Below, piece after piece: positions 1 to 11,054 of a stretch of 64,000 bases of DNA. This stretch comes from Endothia cerciana (lineage: Eukaryota; Ascomycota; Sordariomycetes; Diaporthales; Cryphonectriaceae). The translations under genes and the position numbers were made by a program. Each line of letters starts with the position of its first letter. The first letter of the stretch is position 1. The stretch is taken from the NCBI GenBank assembly GCA_026119935.1, contig JALRMH010000011.1, positions 248,001-312,000 on the forward strand. The letters run 5' to 3'. The notes beneath the pieces were generated by a model, which did no database searches, was not told the DNA's origin, and saw only the letters and a program-made list of their open reading frames with translations.

Positions 1-444
1 TGTCTCGCGGGCCGTGATGCCAGGACGCATCAGCGGCTGAGCTGCGATGTCTTCCGAGGTCTGGACGGCGTCGGGGGCTTCGAGGTCTGGGCCGGCGCGA
101 AGGACGGCGCGGTGAAGGTCTGGGAAGGCGTCGGCAATGCTGAGGGCTGCCAGTGGCCCTCGTGGGACTTCTCTGCCGTGGATGGCAGGCCTGTGGAACC
201 AGGATCGGCCGCGCCAGCCCTGGGGAGCATCGGTCTACACCATAGCGGATCCGTTGTGGCGACTGCTTCGGGTTGTTGGACGATGCCTGGAGAGGATGGA
301 GACACGGCCTCATCAACTTCAGACCTCGATGATTCTGAGGGTGACAACTCAGTCCCCCCGACGGTCGGCAGTCCTTTGCCTGGTAGCAGGAAAATGCGGC
401 AGTCGAGCCTCAAGCTTTGGAGGATCGGAGGGGCTCCTACTTAG
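1..444 (+). CDS. WRAP53/Swt21-like WD40 protein, C-terminal part (5' end outside window)
   Basis: The frame is open from base 1 to a TAG at 442-444, giving the last 147 residues of a longer protein. Two WD40-type blades are visible: a segment with FEVWAGAKDGAVKVWEGVG, and after a loop the pair GSIGLHHSGSVVATASG and SLKLWRI. The layout, a glycine-rich blade followed by a blade interrupted by an acidic Ser/Asp-rich insert before a terminal LKLW, resembles the C-terminus of the WRAP53/TCAB1 group (yeast Swt21 is the fungal relative linked to mRNA splicing). Known family role: binding of Cajal-body or spliceosomal RNPs; here this is inference from partial sequence. Stop codon and WD repeat are seen directly; the exact family is only fairly likely. 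It runs convergently towards the next gene. Confidence 0.6.
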   Translation, partial: CLAGRDARTHQRLSCDVFRGLDGVGGFEVWAGAKDGAVKVWEGVGNAEGCQWPSWDFSAVDGRPVEPGSAAPALGSIGLHHSGSVVATASGCWTMPGEDGDTASSTSDLDDSEGDNSVPPTVGSPLPGSRKMRQSSLKLWRIGGAPT

Positions 445-969
445 GCTGTACAGAACGCGGTGATACGGGCGGACGGCTCGCTAAAAAGCACAGGTTCTAT
501 TTCCGCCGTACTACAGCTTCGCATTTCTATGCTGCGCTGCCCACCGGTCCGGCTCCCTAGATTTCTGCAGTAGCAAGTGCCGAGAAACGGAAGCTTGACC
601 TCGTCGGCGTCCCCCTCTCCCGTATGAATGCGTCGATCTGCATAGGACTTGTCGAAGGCCAACGATGCCAAGGTATTGAACCCAAAAAGAAGTCGATGTC
701 TGCGTCCTGGTACGGATCTCAGCCCTAGGAGGCGGCACGCGGATCAGTCACACAATATAGGAGGTGAGCAGGTAAGGTCACCGGATGCAGAAGCTATCTG
801 TTTGCTATATTCGACCCGTATTTTTTTCAAAGTTCTTAGTAGCTTTTGCCAGCCTCAGAATAGCGTGTACATGCAAAGCGAGGTGTATGTGGTACGAGAT
901 TCTTCCATCACGTAACAGCTGGCAATGTTCGTCCCAAATTTTGTTGGACGCCGCCCTTTACTCCTCTAA
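445..969. other. Intergenic, convergent 3' ends
   Basis: About 525 bp between the stop codons of two genes that point at each other. Several short overlapping frames occur but none has a family-like sequence or splice-site support. A T-rich tract near 830 may hold 3' processing signals. Nothing else seen. Confidence 0.6.
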
Positions 970-3831
970 TCACCGATTCCATAGCTCATCCACGGCTTTG
1001 CTAACATTTCCCAAGACCCTCGGACCGACAAACTGCCCGAATCGGCGCATCCTCTCAGCTCTGGTCATCGTCACGAAGGCACCCAAGCCATACTGAGCTG
1101 AATCTGCTGCGTCGCCGCAGGGATTTGGCGGCCTCAGCTGGTTCGCCACCACCTGGGCCGCGAAGACATTGAAACCCGCCCTCCGCAGGAAGAGCTCCCA
1201 AAGCGTCTCGACTTCAAGCAGGCCGGTCAGGACCTCGGACTGGTCCGCACCGTACCGGCAGATGCAAGAAGACACCCAAGCTGCTAAAGTCACGTCTCCT
1301 CCGCCAACATAATGTACCTGGATACCACGGTCGAGACCGCTCGAGAATCCCTGAAGCTCTTGGAGCGCAATCAAGTCTGATGACGAGATCTCATTGAGCG
1401 TATCGTCACCGCCTCCTTCTCCTCCTACGAGAACGATGAGTCGCTCGTATCGTATTGAGGCTTTCTCGACCCGAGCCTGGACCATGCTCCTATTGGTTCC
1501 TTCCCTGGGCTTCTGGCGAACCCGGATCATAGACGTCATAATGATTCCTGTGGTCGGGGATACAGAGATGTCTGCATCATTGGCAAGGTCAGGGACGACC
1601 TCGGTGCGAGCAACGGAACCCTGTCGCCAGACAGAAGTATTGTGGGCATCATAGTCTCGTTCTAACAGCGTCAGGGCTGGGATGAGGCCTTCGATAGCCC
1701 GAATCATAAGTCGAGGGATCTTGATAGATATAAAGACCGTCAACGGGATCGATGGCGGGTTGAGTGATGGACAGGGAGCATTGTGCTTTATTGCCGACCG
1801 TTGCGGAGTCTGACTGTCGAGCTTTCTCCTGACACTTTCGGACTTTTGAGTGTCCTCGGATATTGGATTGAGTGTTGGAATTACCGGATCCTCGGTTTTC
1901 TGAGAGGAGAAAAACTTGCTGTGTGTCCAAAGCTTCTTCTTTGGCGCGTGAACTTCCATAAAACTGGCCAGCAACCTCGCAGAGGCTCCTGGAGAGTCTC
2001 CCGCTAACAAGGATGGGACAGTGTCCCCAGAAATCTGGGGTGGCGATGGCATCGCAGCAGTGCGAAGCCTCTTCGATTCTCGTCTGGCGACAGAATCCAT
2101 GGACCTCTTCCTTACGATGTCCATTAGGTCGCTTCCTGGGCCGCTCTTCCTTATGGCCTTAATCTCAATCTCCTCATCCCCGTCCTGGTCTTCGAAAGCA
2201 GCTGGCCTGTTCCGCTGCTGAACGAAGTCCAGACTGGTGAGGATCTCGCTCTTTTCAGGAGTTATGAGAAAACCCTGAACAAGAGGTTCACCCTCCTTCA
2301 TGTTCTCGTGGCAATGCGCAGGATTTGCCCCAGGACCGAGTGGGCTCCAGACCAGCTTGCTTTCAGTAGTCCTGTGTACGGGCCACCTAGGGGGTTTGAA
2401 AAGATGTTCAACTCCGCCTTGGATCCATTTGAAAATGGCTCTCGCGTCGTTTCGAAGTCTTGTCCACTCAGGTTCGGGAAGCGAGAAGTCCATGACGGGG
2501 ATGGGAATGCGGGCGATCGCATCCACCGCCTGCAGCTGTTCTTGCTCAACGGACTTTTCGATCTTGTCTGCCCCTTCTTGCAACTGCTCTTGCAGGTCGT
2601 CACTCGAGATTGTACGAAGACATGCTTTCTCAAACTCCGGGTCCAGATCCATTGCCCCCTCGACAAAGTCTTCGAACGCGCCTGGCCCGGCGGGACCTGG
2701 TAGCTCGGGTGCCTCGTCGATGAACAGCGGCACCTCGACCTTGAGATCTTCTAGGCTCTGTCGAGGGTAGTCCAAGAGCGCCTCCTGATCGGCCAGAGTG
2801 AAGTCATCCTGCAGGAACTCACGAAGAGGCGAGGTGTTCTCGCTCCACACATCCTGGTGCTCTCCGAGCATGGCCTCCTCGATGGCGTGAAAGTTGTCGC
2901 TGAGTAATGAACTCGAGTCTGAAGATATTGGGAAGGATCCGGGGTCAAACTCAGGCACGAGGCGCCTATTGCTGAGTTTAGGACTGACAGGTGGTGTGAG
3001 TTTCTCCATACACGGATTCTGTGATGAAGACCGTCAGAACCGCAACGGCAGGATCAACAAAATGGCTCTCCACCCATCAGCGGAACTCGCCTTCTCATAT
3101 TTGATTTCTTCGATGAGGATCCTCATCTGATCCTCTTTGGCGAAGTTATGCTTGAGCTGGCTAGCGAGATATTTGAGGCTGTCTCTGGTGACCGCGAGCC
3201 TCTCTCCGTCAGCCTTCCTCATCACGGCCTCGTACTGTTCTCGGTCCCGTGGTGCCAGCTCCATGCCCTCGCCATTCTCCAAGTCTTGGGGATCGAGCGG
3301 CAGCTTGTGGTTCTTGATGGAATCCAGGAGGGCAGGGTGGCGTGCTAGATTTTCCCTCCGGAACTCCCCCATACCCCATTCGTTGTCCGTTCTGAGGATG
3401 GGCAGCTCGAGCTTAAAATCCGTGAGGCTGGCCGAGTTACAGGCCTCCTGTGTAAGCTGCTCGACCTCCTCATCGGTGAGGGCGCGCCGCACCTCATGAA
3501 TGAGCCTCAAAGCAGCGTCCGTGGTGGACGGCTTCTCACACGGCGATGTCGTTGGGACCTCCACTCCAGCAAGGTGTCTGTGATCAGTGAAGCCGTGTTC
3601 GCCTGCAGGTGGAATGGTGCTCCGGATGAGGGGGCCGAAAAGGTGGGTGATGGAGAACGAGCTCAGGCGGTAGTCTGTGACAAGGTCATTCTCGTAGGCG
3701 TACTGCGTGACCTCGTCCATGACGGCATCATCCCAAGTGTCCATGAATTCCTCCACGGGAGTCTCCTCGGGAGTCTCCTCGGGAGTCTCCTCGGGAGTCT
3801 CCTCGGGGCTGTGGTCTCCGTCGTCCTTCAT
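970..3831 (-). CDS. Large protein with degenerate XPF/ERCC4-like domain plus C-terminal HhH (DUF7102-like; Zip2/SHOC1 candidate)
   Basis: Two exons, complement(join(970..3018,3091..3831)), 929 aa. The 72-bp intron starts GCGAGT after AAG and ends CACAG, with a CTGAC branch motif; this GC-AG choice is the one I found that joins both frames in phase. The first half is acidic and probably disordered, starting with four EETP repeats; a basic stretch lies mid-protein. From about residue 670 a folded region begins: LTVFISIK, LLERDYDAHNTSVW, DISVSPTTGI, RYERLIVLVG, then VHYVGGGDVTLAAWV, followed from about 840 by a helix-hairpin-helix-like tail ending RFGQFVGPRVLG. This order matches an XPF nuclease fold whose ERKxxxD active site is not conserved, as in the meiotic crossover proteins Zip2/SHOC1. 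I recall fungal relatives as DUF7102 proteins. The fold is a moderate inference; the meiotic role is speculative. A second Met at residue 30, just after the repeats, is an alternative start. Confidence 0.72.
3019..3090 (-). other. GC-AG intron in the XPF-like gene
   Basis: Donor AAG|GCGAGT, branch motif CTGAC about 15 bases before the acceptor CACAG. GT donors tested nearby (GTTCCG, GTGGAG) do not keep the downstream frame. Confidence 0.6.
3757..3804. repeat. Coding minisatellite, 4 x 12 bp
   Basis: Four perfect copies of gggagtctcctc, read on the minus strand as four EETP units directly after the start of the XPF-like protein. Perfect copies at the DNA level suggest recent or ongoing length change. 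Confidence 0.95.
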
Positions 3832-4274
3832 GATGGCCGCTCGGACAGCCTAGGTTGACAGTCGTGCTGAAAGACAATGCAGTGTTTCCTGCAGGGTCGT
3901 CCGGGTTGGACAAGACGGTGAAGGGGGGGGGGGAAGCAGCGGGAGTTGAATCGGGAGATGGGGACTGAAACATATAGGACGGTAGAAAGAGTCCAAGAGT
4001 TAGGGAGATGGATGAGTTGATGCGATGTCAAGAGACGGACCCATATACAAGGCTGCCGTTCCCCAAGGTGGGAAGCGCACCACGGCACGCCTACTTCCTT
4101 CCCCCTCAGTTCTCAGCCCGGCAGCCTGATCATGCGCACCTGTTTGCGAACGAACTGGGGCCCTCCGACGCCGGAGGTTGACTGGTGTGCAAAGTGGCAA
4201 ATCACAATAAAAGAATGAAATAAACGTAGAGATAGGTCGCTAATGCCGTGGAAGACAACACTGCCTCACCTCCT
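3832..4274. other. Promoter region of the XPF-like gene and LYC1 3' flank
   Basis: A 443-bp spacer between two minus-strand genes. It contains a G-run near 3925-3936. No convincing coding frame; short frames on the minus strand continue upstream of the start codon without family likeness. Confidence 0.5.
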
Positions 4275-5504
4275 CTAACCCCAGGCAAACTTTTCATTCG
4301 CGACCCAATCCACAGCCGCCGTCTCCTCCTCACCGTACCACATCAAACTGGCAATGCTGCTCTTCTCCCTGTCCACCAGCGTGTACTCTAGCCCGCTCTT
4401 TGCCGCTGCACTCAGCAGCAGCGCCGAGGGGTTCCACATCTGGATATCGAACGATCGCCACTCGGACGCCTCGTGCTGCGCCAGCCGTATGATCTCCCGG
4501 AGGCCCTCCGCCACGTACTCCTCGGGTGCATTGTCTCCCTCCTCGACCACGAACCGCAGGATGTGGAACGTGTTGCTCTCGATCTTCTCCAGGTCGCCGT
4601 AGTACCCACGCGTCCAGACTGCCCAGATCCTCCGCCCGGGCTCGCCGTACAGGCCGCCCCGGACCTCGGGCGTCTTGCCGAACATCTGCTTCGTGATGAA
4701 GTCCTCGCGCATCATGTGCCACAGGAACTGGTCCAGGTCCGGCATCAGCGCCGCGCAGACCTGTTTCTTCCCGCCGGTCGCCGGGAGCTGTCTCGCACGG
4801 TGCTCCATCGTCGTGCGGAGGATCCCCTCGTCCTCGTGGCACAGGATCGCGAGGTCGTGGTAGCCAAGCGTCTTCACCTTCGGCGGCGAGGATGCACTAC
4901 CGGGTGCTGGGGGGGCCGCCGCGGGCTTGAAGCTGAGGTGGGAGCTCTCGAAGGCTGCCCAGCCGTGGTTTGCGTAGAACGCCTTGCCGATGTCCGAGTA
5001 CAGGACGGAGAAGAGCGAGCGGGTGATGGCTATCTCCTTCTCGTCCGCCTTGGGCTCCCCACGTCCTACGGACGACTCCTTGAGTATCTCTCCCAGCTCG
5101 CTCATCATCCTCGAGGCGTAGCCCTTACCCCGGTACGTGGGGTTCGTAAAGACAGACCCAACATTGTGGGCTATGCCCTCTTGCAATATCACCTGCCCGT
5201 CAGGGCCGAGTCGGCTGGCGAGCGCACGCTTGCGTAGCGTCTCGCAACTGGCATAGATAGGCCTGTTGTCCGGAATGCCGTTTCGGTCCGTCAGGATCCA
5301 GTGGGTGACACCTCCGTTCTTGGCCAGGGGAACAGTCATCAGGAACTCTTCCCGCTTCAGATAATCCTCAAGGTTGAGGGGCCCTCCCCACATCGGGTGG
5401 TGAAGCCCCCATACGTGAAGGAGCTCTGTTTTCGTCGATTCTGCCAGCCCGAGTTCCGGCGAGTCTGCCGACGGGAGATCGTGCGTATGGGAGCCCATGA
5501 TCAC
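4275..5504 (-). CDS. LYC1: LYC1-type GNAT acetyltransferase (putative lysine N6-acetyltransferase)
   Basis: Single exon, 409 aa. The N-terminal half has a GNAT acetyl-CoA binding signature, NVGSVFTNPTYRGKGYASRM at about residues 114-133, where R/Q-x-x-G-x-G/A corresponds to RGKGYA. The C-terminal half (from about 215) carries the conserved LYC1 C-terminal region with FITKQMF, GRRIWAVWTRGYYG and NTFHILRFVVEEG. In Yarrowia LYC1 converts lysine to N6-acetyllysine at the start of lysine breakdown; that activity is assumed from family likeness. The start has two Met codons at residues 1 and 3; either is possible. A purine-rich stretch on the plus strand (5530-5580), pyrimidine-rich in the sense of this gene, lies just upstream and is typical of fungal leaders. 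Length agrees with the family. Confidence 0.85.
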   Translation of the reverse strand: MIMGSHTHDLPSADSPELGLAESTKTELLHVWGLHHPMWGGPLNLEDYLKREEFLMTVPLAKNGGVTHWILTDRNGIPDNRPIYASCETLRKRALASRLGPDGQVILQEGIAHNVGSVFTNPTYRGKGYASRMMSELGEILKESSVGRGEPKADEKEIAITRSLFSVLYSDIGKAFYANHGWAAFESSHLSFKPAAAPPAPGSASSPPKVKTLGYHDLAILCHEDEGILRTTMEHRARQLPATGGKKQVCAALMPDLDQFLWHMMREDFITKQMFGKTPEVRGGLYGEPGRRIWAVWTRGYYGDLEKIESNTFHILRFVVEEGDNAPEEYVAEGLREIIRLAQHEASEWRSFDIQMWNPSALLLSAAAKSGLEYTLVDREKSSIASLMWYGEEETAAVDWVANEKFAWG

Positions 5505-6469
5505 AGATCGTTACAAGCACTGAAAGAGAAGGAGGACAAGAAGAAGAAGAGAAAGAAAAAGAAAAAGAAAGAAAAAAAATTTAGGTTCTGGCCTATCTTG
5601 GGAGAGCAGAAACGACAGGCAGACAGCCGTCAGGAATGGAAGCACCTCTGGGATATGAACAAATAACAGCCTCACGCCCTGATCGGGTTTCTTACGCCAA
5701 TCCGAGTCATTCGGCCTAGTCGAGAGAACCTGGGTGGTGAACAGAGGTCACGATGTGCCATCAAGCCAAGATGATCAGCGTGGCATCGTGGAAGGACAGA
5801 CAACAAACAAGTAAGACGTGCGCGCACGCACTCAGGAGGCTCGTCGGTCCTTATATCCCCACGTGGTTCCTTCCGGCGCAACAAGAACGGATCCACAGCC
5901 ACGACTACAAAGAAACTCTAGACTGTAATCATCATCCCTGCATTTGCCTTGCCCGTCGGTAGCGCCGTATCTCCCTTGGTATCCCTCTGGGGTTGGCACC
6001 CACACCGTGCCCACACTAGTCACGGCTCCCGGATGACTGCTGGAAACAGGGAAGGTCAGCTTAGCCAGGGCCTCACGAGACATATTTGACACCCGCTTCT
6101 TGTGTTTCCAAAACGTAAGTTTACGTCAAACCGCCCATTCCATGACCCTGCGGCGTTGGCCCCCCGGGCTGAGGTGGAGGGGCGGCGCCGACACGGGGGC
6201 TACTTAAGCCGTTGGTTGCCGGCCTCCTGAAGAGCCTCCCGTCGGCGCTCGTCCACTCAAGATAGCAGGTCAGAGGGTCGTGCATAGCGGTCAGCGCGCT
6301 GTTGATCTGCAGGGTCCTTGCTGGTCACAACCCCCCTGCGAGGACTGATTGGCAACTCGGTAACTCGGGTCATTTACACGCCCTCTTATGTCTCCGTCCG
6401 ACACGTCTACTGACCACCCACCAGCACTCTATAGCCTCAAAGACTCAGCTCTCAGGAAACCCTGCCCCT
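5505..6469. other. Intergenic, LYC1 promoter and CCT1 3' flank
   Basis: About 965 bp. It begins with an A/G-rich tract (5530-5580) that is a pyrimidine-rich leader for LYC1 on the minus strand. Short frames at 5672-6092 have no recognizable domain. No RNA gene recognised. Confidence 0.55.
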
Positions 6470-8235
6470 TCAGTGACCGTGTCCGTCATCCTCCTCCCCT
6501 CTCTGCTCCGGGTCCAATCTTACAAGAGTGTCGATTCTCAATATTGAGATACATGCCTCCACCGCGCTCTTGAGCTGTCGGACCTTGCTCATGCTCGGCT
6601 CGAGCACACCAGCCTTGATCTCGTCGACGACCTTGCCCTTCATCAGATCCAGCCCGTAGTTCTTGTAGCCCTTCTTCTTGGCCACGGTCTTCTCGTCTTC
6701 GCTGGCATCTCCCTCGGCGATCCGCTGTGACAGGGCGTGGCGTGACCGCAGCTGGGCCACGAGTTCTGAGGCGTCCTTGGCAGCGTTGATCGCGAGTGTC
6801 TTGGGGATGACCATGAGAGACTGGGCAAATTCGCCAATCGCCAACTGCTCCCTGGAGCCGACAGTACCGGCGAACTCCTCTAGGTAAATATGCAGGGCCG
6901 TCTCGACAGCGCCGCCGCCCGGCACGATGCTTCCGCTCTCCAGAGTGCGCTTGACAGCCATCAGGGAATCGTGAATGGACCGCTCCATCTCGTCAAGAGT
7001 GAACTCGTTCGGGCCCCGCAGAATAAGCGACGCGGAGGAGTGGGTCTTGGTTCCCTTGACCAAGATGCACTCGTCGTCCGAGATGCGTTCCTGCACAACC
7101 TCCTCAGCGTGGCCGAGGTAAGAGGGGTCGAACCGCTCATCGCCATTCAGGTCGGACAGGGTGCTCAGCAAAGTCGCCCCGGTCGCCTTGGCTATCCGCC
7201 GCAGGTCCTCCTTCTTGCACCTGCGAACAGCCATGGCGCCTTTCTCGATGAACAGCTTGAGGCACATGTCGTCAATACCCTTTGTAGTCAAGACGACATT
7301 GGCGCCCGCCTTGAGGATCATCTCCACCCGCTCGATGATCATGCCGGACTCCCTTGCGCGGATCTGCTCCAGCTGCTGAGGGTCGTCCACGGTAATCTGC
7401 ACACCCAACTTCATGCGCTCCTTCTGCAGGTTCATGTCCAACACAGCAATCTTGGCATCCTTCACGTGTGTCGCCATCGCCTGTGAAGCAACCGTGCAGT
7501 TCAACGCGTAGCCCTTGACCAGTACGGACTCCAACGAGCTCTTGCCATGTGCCTTGAGGATGTTGACCGCCTTCACGGGGTATTTCGTCTCGTTCCTGTT
7601 GTTTGTCGTCTTGACGGCCTGAATCGCGTCAACCACCATGTTGGCGAAGAAGTCGGAGTCGGCGCCGATGATCTTGGAGGACATGGAGGTTTTGGCAATG
7701 TTGAGGAGCGACTCCCGTCCGAGCTTCTCCACCTTGATGCTGACGTTCTCGTTCATGTACTTGATAGCCTCGCGTAGGGCCAGACGGTAGCCTGTGATGA
7801 TCGTCGTGGGGTGTATCCGGTTCTTCATGAGCTCGTTCGCCCTCCGCAGAAGCTCGGCGGCAATGAGTACCACTGAAGTTGTGCCGTCGCCGACCTCCTT
7901 GTCCTGTTGTTGAGCAAGATCAACCAAGATCTTGCCGGCCGGGTGCTCGACATCGAGTAGACTGAGGATCGTCGCGCCGTCGTTGGTGACCGTCACGTCC
8001 CCTATGTCGTCGACCATCATCTTGTCGAGGCCGCTGGGGCCGAACGAGCTCCTGACGACATTCGCGATAGCCTGTGTAGCAACCACTGTGATATCCGGTC
8101 AGTGGGGGCTGTCCTCGTTTGCTCCGATGACCCTGTAGGGAGCTCACCGTTCTGGTCACGTATGTCTGCTCCCGAAATCTTCTGTCCACCCAGGAACAGC
8201 GTGCCCTCGCGGGGCTGCTCGAACATAGACGCCAT
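6470..8235 (-). CDS. CCT1: T-complex protein 1 subunit alpha (CCT1/TCP-1 alpha)
   Basis: Two exons, complement(join(6470..8085,8148..8235)), 567 aa. Exon 1 gives MASMFEQPREGTLFLGGQKI and IRDQN, exon 2 continues VVATQAIANVV; the 62-bp intron runs GTGAGC to ATATCACAG. Group II chaperonin hallmarks are present: VTNDGATIL, the ATP-site GDGTTSVV, and the conserved C-terminal GGGAVE. CCT1 is one of eight subunits of the cytosolic TRiC/CCT ring, which folds actin and tubulin among others. The start at 8235 is in the context aacATGg and matches the conserved N-terminus. It is transcribed divergently from the prolyl-tRNA synthetase gene, so two translation and folding genes share a 504-bp promoter region. 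Identity is nearly certain; only the intron is hand-predicted. Confidence 0.96.
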
Positions 8236-8739
8236 GTTGACAGCTGGTCTCTGGTTGGAAGGAACTGGGATGTCTTCGCTGGCCTGTGTGGGTGCTTGTC
8301 GAGGGTCGGGTGGAGGGACTTCACACAGTCTGCGCGCTCGCAAGGCAAAACGATGCAGCTGCTGATGGAGCGTGAGCTTGAGTCGCGGTTTGCCAACTTT
8401 TCAGCCAGGGAAGGGCCTTCGCAGGCCCGCGTTCCTGCACTTGCAATTGGCTGCAGCTGGCACGGAGGCAGGGAGGGTACTGGCAGGACCCCACCTGCCC
8501 GGCCTGCCCCTCCAAAGCCTTTGGTGAGGGGCACTCTACTGGAAATTTACCATACAATTTGTAGACCCAAATTTATCACCGCCCAAAGCGTATCAGTCAC
8601 TCTGCAACGATAACTTCGCCGTGTCTCGCCCGCCCCGTGACTCGACCAACTTGTTACCACGATTTCTTCTACTGCAGTTCACCCGTCTCGTCTCTTCACC
8701 TTCGAAGAACCTCATTTTGAGAGCAACGGAACCGTCAAG
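8236..8739. promoter_or_regulatory. Divergent promoter region CCT1 / prolyl-tRNA synthetase
   Basis: 504 bp between two divergent start codons. The segment 8630-8735 before the ProRS ATG is pyrimidine-rich (cttctactgc, ctcgtctcttcacc), as in fungal leaders. No TATA box stands out. Shared control is an inference from position. Confidence 0.55.
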
Positions 8740-10728
8740 ATGGCGGACGCCCCTCCTGAGCAGTCGAAGTCCGCGATAAAGAAGGCTGAGAAAGCCGCAA
8801 AGATGGCCGCCGAGAAAGCTGCGAAGGCGGCGAAGCAGGCGACCCTTGCCGTCGGCCAGGGCAAGAAGACTGATGATATTATTGGCATCACGACGAAGAA
8901 GGAGGTTGACTTCCCTACCTGGTATCAGGAGGTCGTTCTGAAGGCCGAGATGATCGAGTACTACAACGAGGTAAGCCGCAGATACCATATCCATGAGCAC
9001 ATGCTCCAGCTCGAGACTGACAAAGTGCCCCAAGATCTCTGGCTTCTTCATCATGCGTCCTGCAAGCATGTACATCTGGAACGTCATTCGCAAGTGGTTC
9101 CAGGAGAGGATCGAGGCAATGGGTGTGGAGGAGACTAGCTTCCCCATGTTCCTTTCCTCCAAGTCCCTCGAGAAGGAGAAGGGTGAGCCCCGCCACCAGG
9201 GCCCACTGCGTGTGATAGATACTCATATTGCCATATAGATCACGTCGAGGGTTTCGCTCCCGAGCTGGCGTGGGTGACGAAAGCGTGAGTCCGGACAGCC
9301 CCATAGTATTACTTTAGACCGCTGACAGTCTCCAGAGGCGACAAGGACCTTGAGGTTTGCACGATGTCCTGCTTGGGCCCTTCCTCAAGCCAGTCAGCTG
9401 ACACATTCATAGGTTCCGGTCGCCGTCCGCCCAACATCTGAGGCCGTCATGTACCCCTACTACGCCAAGTGGATCCGCAGTCATAGGGATCTTCCCTTCC
9501 GTCTCAACCAGTGGAACTCTGTCGTGCGATGGGAAGCCAAGCAAACCACCCCCTTCCTCCGTGCAAGAGAGTTCATGTGGCAGGAGGGCCACACCGCACA
9601 TTTGACCGAGGATCTGGCTGGCCAGGAGGTCCTGGAGATTCTCGAGCTGTACGCCGGTGTCTACGAGCAGCTGCTGGCCGTTCCGGTTGTTCGCGGTAGG
9701 AAGACTGAGAACGAGAAGTTTGCTGGCGGTTACTACACAACCACGGTCGAGGGCTACATCCCATCCAATGGTCGTGGCATTCAGGGTGCCACGTCTCACT
9801 GCTTGGGGCAAAACTTCAGCAAGATGTCAGTGATCAGGATCCCTTCCTTGTTTCTCGGGTACAGACTGACACGAAGCAGGTTCGACATCACAGTAGAAGA
9901 CCCTGCTGAGAAGGGCAAGCACCTCAACGTGTGGCAGAACTCGTGGGGTCTGTCCACCCGAGTGATCGGTGTCATGGTCATGATCCACGGTGACGACAAG
10001 GGCCTTGTGCTCCCTCCTCGGATTGCGAAGCTTCAGGTCATCATCATCCCGCTCGGTATCACCGCAAAGACCACTGAGGAGGTGAAACAGAAGCATGCAG
10101 AGAAGGTGGAACAGGTGGCGGTTGACCTCAAGAAGGTTGGCGTCCGCTGCGACGTTGACACTCGCGATGGCTATACTCCTCCATGGAAATTCAACGATTG
10201 GGAGCTCAAGGGTGTTCCTCTGCGGGTTGAGTTTGGGTAAGCTGGTGGCGCCCTCCGATTCTGGTTGACCAGGGATACTGATTCACAGTGTGCAGTCCCA
10301 AGGACATGGAGAAGGACGTGATCAGCTACGCACGCCGTGACACCGGTGAGAAGGGTACGATCCCCATCTCCGAGATGGCAACCAAGGTTCCGGAGCTGCT
10401 CGAGACCATCCAACAAGACCTGTATAACAAGGCCGACGCTGCGTACAAGGCCCACCGGATTCAAGTCACCGAGTGGGAGAAGGTTGTCCCTGCTCTAGAT
10501 GCCAAGAATGTCGTCCTCATCCCCTTCTGTCTCCAACCCGACTGTGAGGAGAAGATCAAGGACACCACCAAGAGCAAAGATGAGCACGGCAATGAGCGTA
10601 TGGGCATGAAGAGTCTGTGCATTCCCTTCGAGCAGCCGGAGGGATTCGTCAAGGGTGAGACCCAGTGCTTGAACCCTACATGCGGGAAGCTCGCCGAATC
10701 TTGGGTCCAGTTCGGCAGGAGCTACTAG
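8740..10728 (+). CDS. Prolyl-tRNA synthetase, cytosolic (class II)
   Basis: Seven exons: join(8740..8970,9035..9182,9239..9284,9336..9354,9413..9825,9880..10236,10296..10728), 548 aa. The enzyme charges tRNA(Pro). The N-terminus is a Lys/Ala helical extension (residues 1-45). The catalytic domain shows class II motif 2 and surroundings (VAVRPTSEAVMYPYYAKWI, NSVVRWEAKQTTPFLRAREF), then GAT SHCLGQNFSKM, the anticodon-binding domain from about residue 330, and the eukaryote-type C-terminal domain with a CLQPDC...CLNPTC cysteine pair. Introns are 51-64 bp with CTGAC branch motifs. Exon 4 is only 19 bases, needed to keep the frame between AFAPELAWVTKA-like and DKDLEVPVAV segments. There is no N-terminal YbaK editing domain as in the longer yeast protein. 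Divergent from CCT1. Confidence 0.95.
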
Positions 10729-11054
10729 AATGAAATATTCCGGCTGGTTACGAAAGGGATTTTTGATCTAATTCCAACGGATGATATCGCACAAAAGTCT
10801 GTTCTAACATAGAAGAGGGTGAGATTACCATGATAGCAACAGTCAATTGCAGCAGGGATGAGAAGACAGTCACCTGTCATATGAGCATTTACTCTGAATT
10901 GTTGCCTCACGGGAAGCCGAAGCAGTCTCTTGCAGGTATTTCAGAGATGGACATCGACAGATCTCAGAGGCAACATCTGTTCATGCACAGACCGTATCTG
11001 CCTGCGTTCCATCGACAGTCTCGCCCTCCTCGCCGTTCCATGCTCTCCTCTGTT
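10729..11054. other. Intergenic, convergent ProRS / P450
   Basis: 326 bp between converging stop codons. Short frames continue on the plus strand but are antisense shadows of the P450 gene. Nothing else seen. Confidence 0.6.

Noticed and set aside
4473..5237. 254-codon frame on the plus strand
   Set aside because: It is antisense to the well-supported LYC1 gene and has no domain likeness; GC-rich third positions create such shadow frames.
6890..7486. 198-codon frame on the plus strand
   Set aside because: Antisense shadow of CCT1.
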